Positions 53,679 through 61,956 of a stretch of 64,000 nt of DNA are shown here, one piece after another. The stretch comes from Bacteroidota bacterium (GTDB lineage Bacteria; Bacteroidota; Ignavibacteria; Kapaibacteriales; UBA2268): positions 223,238-287,237 of the forward strand of contig JARKQC010000360.1 in assembly GCA_029974985.1 (NCBI GenBank). Direction: 5' to 3'. Positions within the stretch are counted from its first letter, which is position 1; the number at the start of each line of letters is the position of its first letter. The notes under the pieces were generated by a model that had not been told where the DNA came from, did no database searches, and was given only the letters and a program-made list of their open reading frames with translations. The position numbers and the translations under genes are program-made.

Positions 53679-55802
53679 ATGGCTAAAAGTAACCAATTAG
53701 CGATAATAAATAATCCGGGTGTACAAAAAATACGCTCTTTTGCACAACCAATATTAACGGGCAATACTGATTTATTGCTCTCTGGAGCAATAATATTAAT
53801 TATTGGATTATTAATTATTCCATTACCTGGCATTTTACTGGATTTTTTCTTAACAATAAATATTGCAATTTCGATATTAATAATATTAGTATCTTTATAT
53901 TTACGTAATCCATTAGATTTAGCATCTTTCCCTACATTATTACTTATAACGACATTGTTTCGTCTTGGATTAAACGTCGCTTCAACAAGATTAATACTTG
54001 GCGAAGGGCAAGCAGGCGATGTAATCTCTGCTTTTGGTCAATTTGTTATCAAAGGAAATTATGTAGTTGGTATAATCATATTTTTAATACTTGTAATAAT
54101 TAACTTTATAGTAATTATCAAGGGCTCGAGCCGTATTGCAGAAGTAACTGCAAGATTTACTCTCGACGCAATGCCCGGAAAGCAGATGTCTATTGACGCA
54201 GACTTAAACTCTGGTTTTATTGATGAGCAAACTGCTCGAAAGCGACGAGATGAATTATCCAAAGAATCAGACTTCTTCGGGGCCATGGACGGTGCGGCAA
54301 AATTTATCAAAGGAGACGCGATTGCGGGTTTAATAATAACTGCAATAAATATTTTAGGTGGCTTTGCTATCGGTGTTCTTCAAAGGGATATGCAGTTAGC
54401 AGATGCCGCTTCGACATATACAATCTTAACAATTGGTGATGGGCTTGTTTCACAAATTCCATCTTTATTGATATCCATTGCCGCGGGTTTTGTTGTTACA
54501 CGCTCTGCTTCGACTGATGATTTGAATGTAGAATTAGGAAAACAATTCGGTAAAAATCCAAGACCACTTTATATTTCATCTTTTGCAATTATTATAATTG
54601 GACTATTACCCGGTTTTCCATTTGTACCTTTTTTATTAATTGCTATTGTTATTTCTATATTAGGATATGTAAGAACAATACAAATTAGTAACGAAAGCGA
54701 AAATAAATTAATTGATGAACTTCAAAAAACTGACGAGCCTGTAAAAACTCAAGAGCAACCCGTCGAAGAATTATTAAAAATTGACCCCGTAGAAATTGAG
54801 CTTGGATATAATTTAATTTCATTAGTTGATGAGTCGCAGGGCGGAGATGTATTTAAAAGAATTACAAATATTCGTAGGCAAATTGCTACTGAACTTGGAA
54901 TAATTCTTCCCCCAGTTAGAGTTCGCGATAATTTACAACTCGAACCCGAAGAATATGTTATAAAAATTCGTGCTAATGAAATCGCGAGAAATATTTTACA
55001 TCCAAATATGTTGCTTGCTATGAATCCCGGTACTGCCGAAGCAGATTTAGCGGGTACGAAAGTTACAGAACCCGTTTTTGGACTTCCAGCAACTTGGATT
55101 TCGACTTATGAAAGAGAAAATGCCGAAATAAAAGGCTATACTGTCGTTGAAGCCGCAACTGTACTAACAACTCATTTAACTGAACTATTAAGAAGAAATG
55201 CAGAAAAACTTCTTACTCGTCAAGATGTTAAACATTTAATTGACAATCTTAAAGATGATTATCCAGCTATCGTTGAAGAGATTACTCCCGACAATTTACC
55301 TATTTCTACAATACAAAAAATCCTTCAAAGATTATTAAACGAAAGCATTCCAATTCGCGATTTGCCAATGATACTCGAATCATTAATTGAATACTATAAA
55401 GTAACAAAAAACAATGATGTACTAACTGAATACGTTCGACACAATCTCTCGGAAACTATAAAAAAACTTTATCAGGATAATAATGGAGTTATTCACGCAA
55501 TTTCTCTCGATATTGGTATCGAAGATATTATGACTCGTGCTTTGCAATCTAATAATCAAAACGCATTAGTACCTTCATTAGGGCTATCACCTGAAATAAT
55601 TAAAAATGTAAATGAATCTTTGTCTATTGCAATTGATGATGTTACAATGAGTGGATATTTGCCAATTGTTATATGTTCGGCTCAAGTAAGACCATATTTT
55701 TATAGAATGATTCATTCTACATACCCAATGGTAAGCGTAATAAGTTATTCTGAATTGCCAGCAGAAACCGATATCGAAATATTAAGCTCTGTAAAATTAT
55801 AA
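53679..55802 (+). CDS. flhA: Flagellar biosynthesis protein FlhA
   Basis: A 707-residue export-gate protein of the flagellar type III apparatus. Eight N-terminal membrane helices carry the FHIPEP-family blocks PTLLLITTLFRLGLNVASTR and RIAEVTARFTLDAMPGKQMS with DADLNSGFID, then GDAIAGLIITAINILGG. The cytoplasmic domain, from about 345, has the typical YVIKIRANEIAR and GYTVVEAATVLTTHLTE segments. Length fits FlhA. A virulence-type SctV cannot be fully excluded, but the sequence looks flagellar. No other flagellar gene is in the window. Confidence 0.92.
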   Translation: MAKSNQLAIINNPGVQKIRSFAQPILTGNTDLLLSGAIILIIGLLIIPLPGILLDFFLTINIAISILIILVSLYLRNPLDLASFPTLLLITTLFRLGLNVASTRLILGEGQAGDVISAFGQFVIKGNYVVGIIIFLILVIINFIVIIKGSSRIAEVTARFTLDAMPGKQMSIDADLNSGFIDEQTARKRRDELSKESDFFGAMDGAAKFIKGDAIAGLIITAINILGGFAIGVLQRDMQLADAASTYTILTIGDGLVSQIPSLLISIAAGFVVTRSASTDDLNVELGKQFGKNPRPLYISSFAIIIIGLLPGFPFVPFLLIAIVISILGYVRTIQISNESENKLIDELQKTDEPVKTQEQPVEELLKIDPVEIELGYNLISLVDESQGGDVFKRITNIRRQIATELGIILPPVRVRDNLQLEPEEYVIKIRANEIARNILHPNMLLAMNPGTAEADLAGTKVTEPVFGLPATWISTYERENAEIKGYTVVEAATVLTTHLTELLRRNAEKLLTRQDVKHLIDNLKDDYPAIVEEITPDNLPISTIQKILQRLLNESIPIRDLPMILESLIEYYKVTKNNDVLTEYVRHNLSETIKKLYQDNNGVIHAISLDIGIEDIMTRALQSNNQNALVPSLGLSPEIIKNVNESLSIAIDDVTMSGYLPIVICSAQVRPYFYRMIHSTYPMVSVISYSELPAETDIEILSSVKL

Positions 55803-55806
55803 AAAA

Positions 55807-56358
55807 TTAAACATAATATAATAGTAATAACAATGGTAAAATAATTCCTATGGCAGTAAGTATTGCTCCACGCCATACTAAACCGTATTTGCCTTTTAAA
55901 ACAAACATACCTGAAATTCCAAGGAATATTAATATAATACAAAAAATATCAGAAAAATATGTCCAAATTTTTCCCGGATTATAATGCAATAAATTTACTT
56001 CTTTAAAAATTGGTCTATTTCTTATTGTTTCGAGCTCACAATCGCCAGTTTCGAGATTTACAGATATATTTCCGCCATTAATAAATATTCGCATAATATC
56101 CTCACTCGGAAAATAATGATTTTTATACGCGCCATTTTCACCAGTTTTTTCTAAAATTTTATTTATTAAATTTTGATTTACATTTTGCTTTAAAATCTTT
56201 TCGCCCAAACCAAAACTTTTTCGATTAATAATATAATTTGGATTCCAATCATTACGATGATTTATTGCAATACCCGAAAGAGCATAAATAATAATCATTC
56301 CAACAGCTAAATATCCTAAATCTCTATGCAAAGATTTATTTAGTTTATATAAATTCAT
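55807..56358 (-). CDS. PepSY-associated transmembrane helix protein
   Basis: A 183-residue membrane protein. The start LNKSLHRDLGYLAVGMIIIYALSG is the typical first helix of PepSY-associated TM (DUF4405-like) proteins, where LHRDxGY is conserved. A periplasmic PepSY-like domain (about 40-125) follows, then VNLLHYNPGKIWTYFSDIF and two more helices. These proteins are often found near cytochrome oxidase or iron-siderophore genes; here the copper ATPase at 59331 is the only related neighbour. It converges with flhA, four bases between stops. Confidence 0.78.
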   Translation of the reverse strand: MNLYKLNKSLHRDLGYLAVGMIIIYALSGIAINHRNDWNPNYIINRKSFGLGEKILKQNVNQNLINKILEKTGENGAYKNHYFPSEDIMRIFINGGNISVNLETGDCELETIRNRPIFKEVNLLHYNPGKIWTYFSDIFCIILIFLGISGMFVLKGKYGLVWRGAILTAIGIILPLLLLLYYV

Positions 56359-56390
56359 CTAAAATCTCAAAAAATTATAATATAATTTTA

Positions 56391-56398
56391 CAAAAGTA
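56391..56398 (-). promoter_or_regulatory. Probable -7 element for the PepSY-type gene
   Basis: TACTTTTG on the minus strand, 32 bases before the start codon, matches TAnnTTTG. A TTTG lies 28 bases upstream, too far for an ideal -33 box. The terminator of the OmpA-family gene lies just ahead. Confidence 0.35.
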
Positions 56399-56410
56399 AG
56401 CAAAAAAAAT

Positions 56411-56444
56411 AAACCATCTGAAAATACAAATTATCAGATGGTTT
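56411..56444 (-). terminator. Terminator of the OmpA-family gene
   Basis: AAACCATCTGA (56411-56421) and TCAGATGGTTT (56434-56444) are perfect 11-bp complements with a 12-base loop. On the minus strand the stem leads into a T-rich tract. It is 24 bases after the OmpA-family stop at 56469. Confidence 0.75.
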
Positions 56445-56468
56445 AAAAGAATTTAATTTATTAAAAAA

Positions 56469-58379
56469 TTAATTTTTGGGGGTAATTACATACACTTGAA
56501 CAGTTCTCGAAAGTTGACGACCAATAGTTGTTTTATTATCAAAAATTTGTACGCTTTCTCCAATTCCATATACTTCATATTTAGCATCTTTCATTTTGCT
56601 TTTCAAGAAGTTTTGAACATTTGTTGCACGCTGTAATGCGAGCTTTTTATTATAATCAGCATCGCCAATAATATCTGTATAACCATAAATTTGAACCGTA
56701 GAATTAAATTTAATTTCTGGTAAGATATTATCAGTAATTATTTTTTTATCTTGTTCGGAAACTTCGGGGCTATTAAAATCAAATAACATCAAGCTAAATT
56801 TAGATATAGTTCTATCTGCGCGTTCCTCGGTTTTTTTACGAGTAATAGAGAAATATTCAACGGGTAAAGTGCCATTTGCTGATGAACGTTTGTCATTTAT
56901 AGTCCAAGCTTTGAACGAATAATCAACGGGAATTTCGTTAGCTCCTAAATCATTTGGCATAATTGACCATTGTGTAGCTTCTGGATTACCCGAGCCAGAA
57001 TATTTTTTAATTAATTTACCAGATTGCATTACCTCAAGCTCCCAGCCAGCGATAGAATCTTGTGTATCGGCATAAGGGATAAATTCTATAACATCTGGGC
57101 TTGCAATTCTTTGTTTATCACTTTTTATAAAAATTGGTTCTAATAAAGTAGAATTTGTGTTAGTTGGTAAAATTTCTACTCTACGATTTTCTTCAACACC
57201 CAATGGGTCACGCGTTGAAGATGGTTTGCTCGGCAAATAGCTAGTTTCTGTCGAAATTCTATCAGACGAAATACCATATTTAGCAACTAAATATGATTTT
57301 GCAAATTCAGCGCGTTTGTGTGCTAATTCTTTATTATTTGCTTCGCCTTTGCCGTCGAGAGTACCAACGATTTTAATAGTGATATTTTTATCTTTTTGCA
57401 TTCTTGTTCCAACAATATCGAGTGTATTGGAATTAATTTTCTCTGCGTCAGATTCTAATGTTTCTATAGAAAACGAGCCTGCTTCGTTGCTTGCTTGCAT
57501 TTTTTGAGTTTTTTCATTTGGTACATCAGATTTTTCATTGAAAAATACATAAGGCAAGATTGGGAAAAGCTCAGCATATTGAACTTCTTCAACAGTAATT
57601 TTGCTTGCTGAATTTACATTTCCATTTTTATCATAAGCACGTACTTCTTTAAATCCAACGTTAATATCCGAAGCGGCATCTTTTTGAATATGAGAATCTT
57701 CATCATCTTTTCCAAGTCCGAAAGTAAGATTAATACCTAATCTTATCTGAGGCACATCCCAAGTATTAAAATTCTTATCATCAGATACTTTTGTAAATGG
57801 AATACGATAAGAAAGCTCGGGCGTTAAAAATACATCATCACTGATTTCAAACATCCAACCTGCTCCGAGTGCAAGACCAAATCTTGTTAATGCTGATGGA
57901 ATATCATTTTTTTCTATTTCTACATTAGATGCTGTTAATGTATATGATTTAGATAATGGAATACCAAATTCTAAACCAGCTAAGAAATAAATGTCAGTTC
58001 CACTAATTAAATTATGGAATTGAATGCCAGGAGTGATTTCAAGCATATTTAATGATGAATTTAAATCATAAACATTTGCAGTATCTTTAAAATCGCCACC
58101 GAGAGCATTGAAGCCTAAGCGTCCAGTTAATACAAATGTATTATTTAGTGGAAAATTACCAATTAATCCGAAATTTCCAGTGTAAGAAGTGGATTTTTCA
58201 TTAAATAAACCTTGATAAATATTAGATTGGTTATCAACATAAATCCAATTAAAATTTGGTGAGTGCATATTGATATTTAAACCACCATACAGACCAAGAT
58301 TAGTTCTTAACTCTTTTTCCTGAGCAAAAAGAGACAAGGATATAAAAAATATAGTAAATGCTAAAAAATATTTTCTCAT
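56469..58379 (-). CDS. OmpA-family outer-membrane protein with two OmpA-like domains
   Basis: A 636-residue protein. I start at ATG 58379, which gives the signal peptide MRKYFLAFTIFFISLSLFAQ and lies 8 bases after a perfect GGAGG; the frame runs 15 bases further. Residues 25-230 are an eight-strand outer-membrane barrel (NLGLYGGLNINMHSP... to LGINLTFGLGK). An OmpA-like domain near 340-410 has AEFAKSYLVAKYGI and VEENRRVEI. A linker with an antiparallel beta pattern follows. A second OmpA domain near 555-630 has YGYTDIIGDADYNKKLALQRA and RQLSRTVQV. It likely links outer membrane and peptidoglycan. Confidence 0.87.
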   Translation of the reverse strand: MRKYFLAFTIFFISLSLFAQEKELRTNLGLYGGLNINMHSPNFNWIYVDNQSNIYQGLFNEKSTSYTGNFGLIGNFPLNNTFVLTGRLGFNALGGDFKDTANVYDLNSSLNMLEITPGIQFHNLISGTDIYFLAGLEFGIPLSKSYTLTASNVEIEKNDIPSALTRFGLALGAGWMFEISDDVFLTPELSYRIPFTKVSDDKNFNTWDVPQIRLGINLTFGLGKDDEDSHIQKDAASDINVGFKEVRAYDKNGNVNSASKITVEEVQYAELFPILPYVFFNEKSDVPNEKTQKMQASNEAGSFSIETLESDAEKINSNTLDIVGTRMQKDKNITIKIVGTLDGKGEANNKELAHKRAEFAKSYLVAKYGISSDRISTETSYLPSKPSSTRDPLGVEENRRVEILPTNTNSTLLEPIFIKSDKQRIASPDVIEFIPYADTQDSIAGWELEVMQSGKLIKKYSGSGNPEATQWSIMPNDLGANEIPVDYSFKAWTINDKRSSANGTLPVEYFSITRKKTEERADRTISKFSLMLFDFNSPEVSEQDKKIITDNILPEIKFNSTVQIYGYTDIIGDADYNKKLALQRATNVQNFLKSKMKDAKYEVYGIGESVQIFDNKTTIGRQLSRTVQVYVITPKN

Positions 58380-58387
58380 AAAATAAA

Positions 58388-58392
58388 CCTCC
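58388..58392 (-). promoter_or_regulatory. Strong Shine-Dalgarno of the OmpA-family gene
   Basis: GGAGG on the minus strand, 8 bases before ATG 58379. It decides the start against the longer in-frame alternative at 58394, which lies upstream of this site. Confidence 0.8.
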
Positions 58393-58406
58393 AAAAATAA
58401 TTAATA

Positions 58407-58427
58407 GTCTAAATGAAACATTTAGAC
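58407..58427 (-). promoter_or_regulatory. Perfect 9-bp hairpin in the leader of the OmpA-family gene
   Basis: GTCTAAATG and CATTTAGAC are exact complements around a 3-base AAA loop (TTT on the minus strand), 28 bases upstream of the start codon. A GACGTTA direct repeat (58425-58431 and 58434-58440) abuts it. It could stabilise the mRNA or be an operator for the divergent pair of outer-membrane genes. Confidence 0.6.
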
Positions 58428-58496
58428 GTTATTGACGTTAAAATGTAATAATGATTTATTTTTTAATTAAATAATTTGATTTTTGCAAATAAAAAT

Positions 58497-59168
58497 ATGA
58501 TTAATAATATAAAAATATTAGTATTTCTTATTTGTTTTTTACTTTTAAGTTTAAATAATATTTACTCAAAAACTAATTTTTTAGTTAGTGCGGGCATTTC
58601 TCAACCTAATAAAGAATTAAGTAATATTTTTAATAGCAATTCTATCAAAACTACTGATAGTTTAAATCCAAGTTTAAATGTTATAAATCCAGATTTCGGA
58701 TTAGCATATAATATTACTGCAAAATTAATATTTGATATTTCTGATGATGCAGAATTTTTTGGAAGTTTTGGGTTAATTAAATTTGCAAAATTTAATTTTA
58801 ATCTAAATAATCCATTAAAAAATGAAAATGCAGGCTATGTAGAGTCGCAAACCTCAATTTATCCAATTAGCGCGGGCATAAACTATTACTTAATCAAAAA
58901 TCCAATTTATATTTATGGAATTGGCAACCTATCATATAATTTTATTGTAAATACTTATATATCAGACCATTCAAAATTTGCTTTAACAATTGGAAGAAAT
59001 AATACAGACTCGAGGTTAGGATTTTCCTTAGGTTTAGGATTTGAAATACCTTTAGAACAAGCCTCAATTATACTCGAAACAATTTATACTAATTTGAATT
59101 ATATTGGAAAAAGCTCTAACGAAGACACAAAATCGCTTATTAATATTTCTGCTGGTTTTAGATTCTAA
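58497..59168 (+). CDS. Outer-membrane beta-barrel protein, hypothetical
   Basis: A 223-residue protein, starting at ATG 58497 with the signal peptide INNIKILVFLICFLLLSLNN; an in-frame TTG at 58476 is less likely. The remainder is made of alternating strands (NFLVSAGISQP, YNITAKLIFDIS, PISAGINYYLI, LGFSLGLGFEIPL) and ends in the motif LINISAGFRF with C-terminal Phe, the mark of an outer-membrane barrel of about eight strands. It is divergent from the OmpA-family gene. Function unknown. Confidence 0.72.
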   Translation: MINNIKILVFLICFLLLSLNNIYSKTNFLVSAGISQPNKELSNIFNSNSIKTTDSLNPSLNVINPDFGLAYNITAKLIFDISDDAEFFGSFGLIKFAKFNFNLNNPLKNENAGYVESQTSIYPISAGINYYLIKNPIYIYGIGNLSYNFIVNTYISDHSKFALTIGRNNTDSRLGFSLGLGFEIPLEQASIILETIYTNLNYIGKSSNEDTKSLINISAGFRF

Positions 59169-59330
59169 TATTTTTATTAATTATATTCTGAAAGAATTTA
59201 ATATATTCTAATTCTTAACAAACATTAATGCTTATCCAACTATTTACATGGGTTTAGATGTACAAAATCTTCGAGTTTTTATCAATCTTTTAAAACTTGA
59301 AAAATAAAAATGTAAATCCAAATTCTATTT

Positions 59331-61736
59331 TTATTTCATTTTTAATTTATGACTATGAAAAGTAACTTTAGTAACGGTTAATAATATTACAGATACGGAA
59401 CTTACGGGCATTAATATAGCGGCAATTAAAGGCGATAATAATCCTTGTGTTGCAAAAAAGAAACCTATTGTATGATAAATTACCGAAATAACATAACTCC
59501 AATAAATAGTATTTACTGATTTTTTCGACAATTTAATGAATTTTTCTAATAAAATCATTTTATCCGCTATTAGAATTGCATCTGAACCGGGTGTAAAATT
59601 AGCAGTATTATCGGTAACAGCAATTCCTACATCGCTTTGTTTTAAAGCTCCAGCGTCGTTAAGTCCATCTCCAATCATCATTACTTTTTCACCTTTTGAT
59701 TGAAGATTTTTGATATAATCTAATTTATCTTTTGGCAATTGATTAAAATTCATTTCAATATCATTACCAAAAACTTCTATTAGTGTATTTCGCTCTGAAT
59801 CGTTATCGCCAGATAGAATAATTACTTTATGGTCTTTCTTTATATCGTTAATAATTTTATCAATATTTTGTCGAAGTTTAGACTTTAATACAAAATATCC
59901 TTTAATTTCATCATTTATTGATAAATATACCCTACTTTCGGGAGAAAATAAATTTTGATTTTTAATTTCAAAACCCATAGTATCAACAAATTTTGCACTT
60001 CCAAATTTGACTTTATTTCCATCAATAATGGCTTCGATACCTTTGCCCGTGATTTCTTCGAAATCCTTAATTTCTATAATATTCTGCTCAATACTATCAA
60101 AAATCATTCTACTAATGGGATGTGTAGAATTTCGAGTAATGGATTTTAGCATAATGAGTTCCTTGCTACTAAGTTCTTTTCCAATATATTCTGGTAAATT
60201 CGAGTTTAATTCAGTTATAGTACCTGTTTTATCGAAAACAACAGTTTTAATAGTGCTTAAATATTCAACTATTTTATCATTTTTAACATAAAATTTATTT
60301 TTTCCCATAATTCGCATAGCAGTTCCATAAGTAAAAGGCATACTTAATGCTATTGCACAGGGGCAAGCTATTATTAGTACTGTTGTAAAAGCATCAATAG
60401 AAGTCGAAAAATCACGCGGCAACCAATATGCTAAAGTTGCGAATGCAACGATAAAAATCACAAGAGTAAAATATTTTGCGGCAGTATTAGAAATATTAGA
60501 AATATAGCTATCGTCGAATTTTTTAAATGTATCGCTATTCCACAATTCAGTAAGATAACTTTGGTTAAATGGCTTAATAGTTTCGATTGAAATTGAATTG
60601 CCGAGTTGCTTTCCGCCCGCAAAAATTTTATCACCCGAATTAATCTCAACAGCTTTTGATTCACCAGTAACAAAACTGTAATCAATCATTCCTTTACCCG
60701 ATAAAAGAATCGAATCTGCGGGAATTATCTCATTGTTTCTAATCAACAATCTATCGCCGACATTAAGCTCGGATAAAGCAGTATATTCTTCTTTTTCGCC
60801 CTTTAATCTAATTACAGATAGCGGAAAATATGATTTATAGTCACGCGAAAAAGATAGTTGATGATAAGTTTTTTGTTGAAAAATTTTTCCTAATAATAAG
60901 AAAAAAACAAGTCCCGTTAGAGAATCTACAAATCCAGAACTAATTCCGAACCAAATATCTACAATGCTGCGTATAAAAAGCACCAAAATTCCAAGACTTA
61001 GCGGCACATCAATATTTACGTGCTTCAATTTCAAGCTCATAAAAGCACTTTTAAAATAGTCCGAAGCGGCATACATTACGGGAAATGCTAATAACATAGA
61101 TAAATAACCCATAAATGCTTTAATATCTGGCTCGAGATTTCCTCTTGATAAATATTCGGGCAAAGCCATTAACATTACATTTCCGAACGAAAAGCCCGCA
61201 ATACCTATTTTTAAATATAAATTTTTGTTATAGTTTACTTTTTTTGATTTTTCAATATCAGAATAATTTAATTGAGGGCGATAACCAATAGCAGTTAATA
61301 ATTCAACAATTTTTCGTAAACTTGTCAAATTTTCATCAAATAATATTGTAGCTTCTTTTTTTAAGAAATTTACTTTTGACTCAATTATGCCATGATCAAG
61401 TTTATTCAAATTTTCGACTAAATATAAGCAGGCACTACAATATATTTGTGGTAAATATAGAGTAACTTTTGCACGACCAGCAATAGAAAAATTAAGAATT
61501 TTATTAATTATTTTTTTATCATCAAGGAATTCAAATTCTTTTTCTTTAAATTTTTGTGCTTTAATGCCCGCCTGACGTGCTTCTTCGAAAGTAGAACCAA
61601 GTTCAACGTCATTTAACAATTGATGAACCGTTTTACAGCCATTACAACAAAAAAATTTATCTTCAATATTTATACTATTATCTGGGCAATCATCACCGCA
61701 GTGATAACAATACATTATATCGTTATTTTTCGACAA
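59331..61736 (-). CDS. Copper-translocating P-type ATPase, CcoI/FixI-like
   Basis: An 801-residue P1B ATPase. The N-terminus has a CYHCGDDC zinc-ribbon-like start and the FFCCNGCKTVHQLL block typical of CcoI-type pumps in Bacteroidota, then an HMA domain with IYCSACLYLVENL. Eight membrane helices include the ion site IACPCAIALSMPF; DKTGTITELNS is the phosphorylation site, STHPISRMIF the HP motif, MMIGDGLNDAGALKQSDVG the hinge. CcoI supplies copper to cbb3 oxidase. No ccoNOP genes are in the window. The start is TTG 61736 or ATG 61715 in frame. Confidence 0.9.
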   Translation of the reverse strand: MSKNNDIMYCYHCGDDCPDNSINIEDKFFCCNGCKTVHQLLNDVELGSTFEEARQAGIKAQKFKEKEFEFLDDKKIINKILNFSIAGRAKVTLYLPQIYCSACLYLVENLNKLDHGIIESKVNFLKKEATILFDENLTSLRKIVELLTAIGYRPQLNYSDIEKSKKVNYNKNLYLKIGIAGFSFGNVMLMALPEYLSRGNLEPDIKAFMGYLSMLLAFPVMYAASDYFKSAFMSLKLKHVNIDVPLSLGILVLFIRSIVDIWFGISSGFVDSLTGLVFFLLLGKIFQQKTYHQLSFSRDYKSYFPLSVIRLKGEKEEYTALSELNVGDRLLIRNNEIIPADSILLSGKGMIDYSFVTGESKAVEINSGDKIFAGGKQLGNSISIETIKPFNQSYLTELWNSDTFKKFDDSYISNISNTAAKYFTLVIFIVAFATLAYWLPRDFSTSIDAFTTVLIIACPCAIALSMPFTYGTAMRIMGKNKFYVKNDKIVEYLSTIKTVVFDKTGTITELNSNLPEYIGKELSSKELIMLKSITRNSTHPISRMIFDSIEQNIIEIKDFEEITGKGIEAIIDGNKVKFGSAKFVDTMGFEIKNQNLFSPESRVYLSINDEIKGYFVLKSKLRQNIDKIINDIKKDHKVIILSGDNDSERNTLIEVFGNDIEMNFNQLPKDKLDYIKNLQSKGEKVMMIGDGLNDAGALKQSDVGIAVTDNTANFTPGSDAILIADKMILLEKFIKLSKKSVNTIYWSYVISVIYHTIGFFFATQGLLSPLIAAILMPVSSVSVILLTVTKVTFHSHKLKMK

Positions 61737-61830
61737 TTAAAATTTCCATTTTAAAAACAAAAACTAAACAAATGACGATTAATAGTATTAAAAAATATTT
61801 TAAAAATAATTCTTTTGATTTTCTTCTCAT
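61723..61830 (-). CDS. Possible 35-residue single-pass membrane peptide upstream of the copper ATPase
   Basis: ATG 61830 opens a frame encoding MRRKSKELFLKYF followed by one hydrophobic helix (about residues 12-27) and a short tail, ending at TAA 61723. It overlaps the TTG start of the ATPase by 14 bases and would be just upstream of the alternative ATG 61715, which suggests coupling. It could be a small subunit like those found with P-type ATPases or cbb3 assembly genes, or an artefact of AT-rich sequence. No ribosome site is evident. Confidence 0.35.
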   Translation of the reverse strand: MRRKSKELFLKYFLILLIVICLVFVFKMEILIVEK

Positions 61831-61901
61831 ACAAAAAATATAGCCCAAAAATTAATATAAATTAAAGAGATAAATCTATCATAATAATACTTTTTTATTT
61901 G

Positions 61902-61909
61902 TATTTTTG
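61902..61909 (+). promoter_or_regulatory. Probable -7 element for the nuclease-methylase gene
   Basis: TATTTTTG fits TAnnTTTG and lies 47 bases before ATG 61957. No TTTG is seen at the -33 spacing. Confidence 0.4.
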
Positions 61910-61956
61910 TAACTTATGGATAAGTGTAGTTAGAGTAATAAATTTAATATAAAACA

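Noticed and set aside
53679..55802. A virulence-type secretion gate (SctV) instead of FlhA
   Set aside because: The sequence blocks look flagellar and no injectisome genes are nearby, though a formal tree would be needed to settle it.
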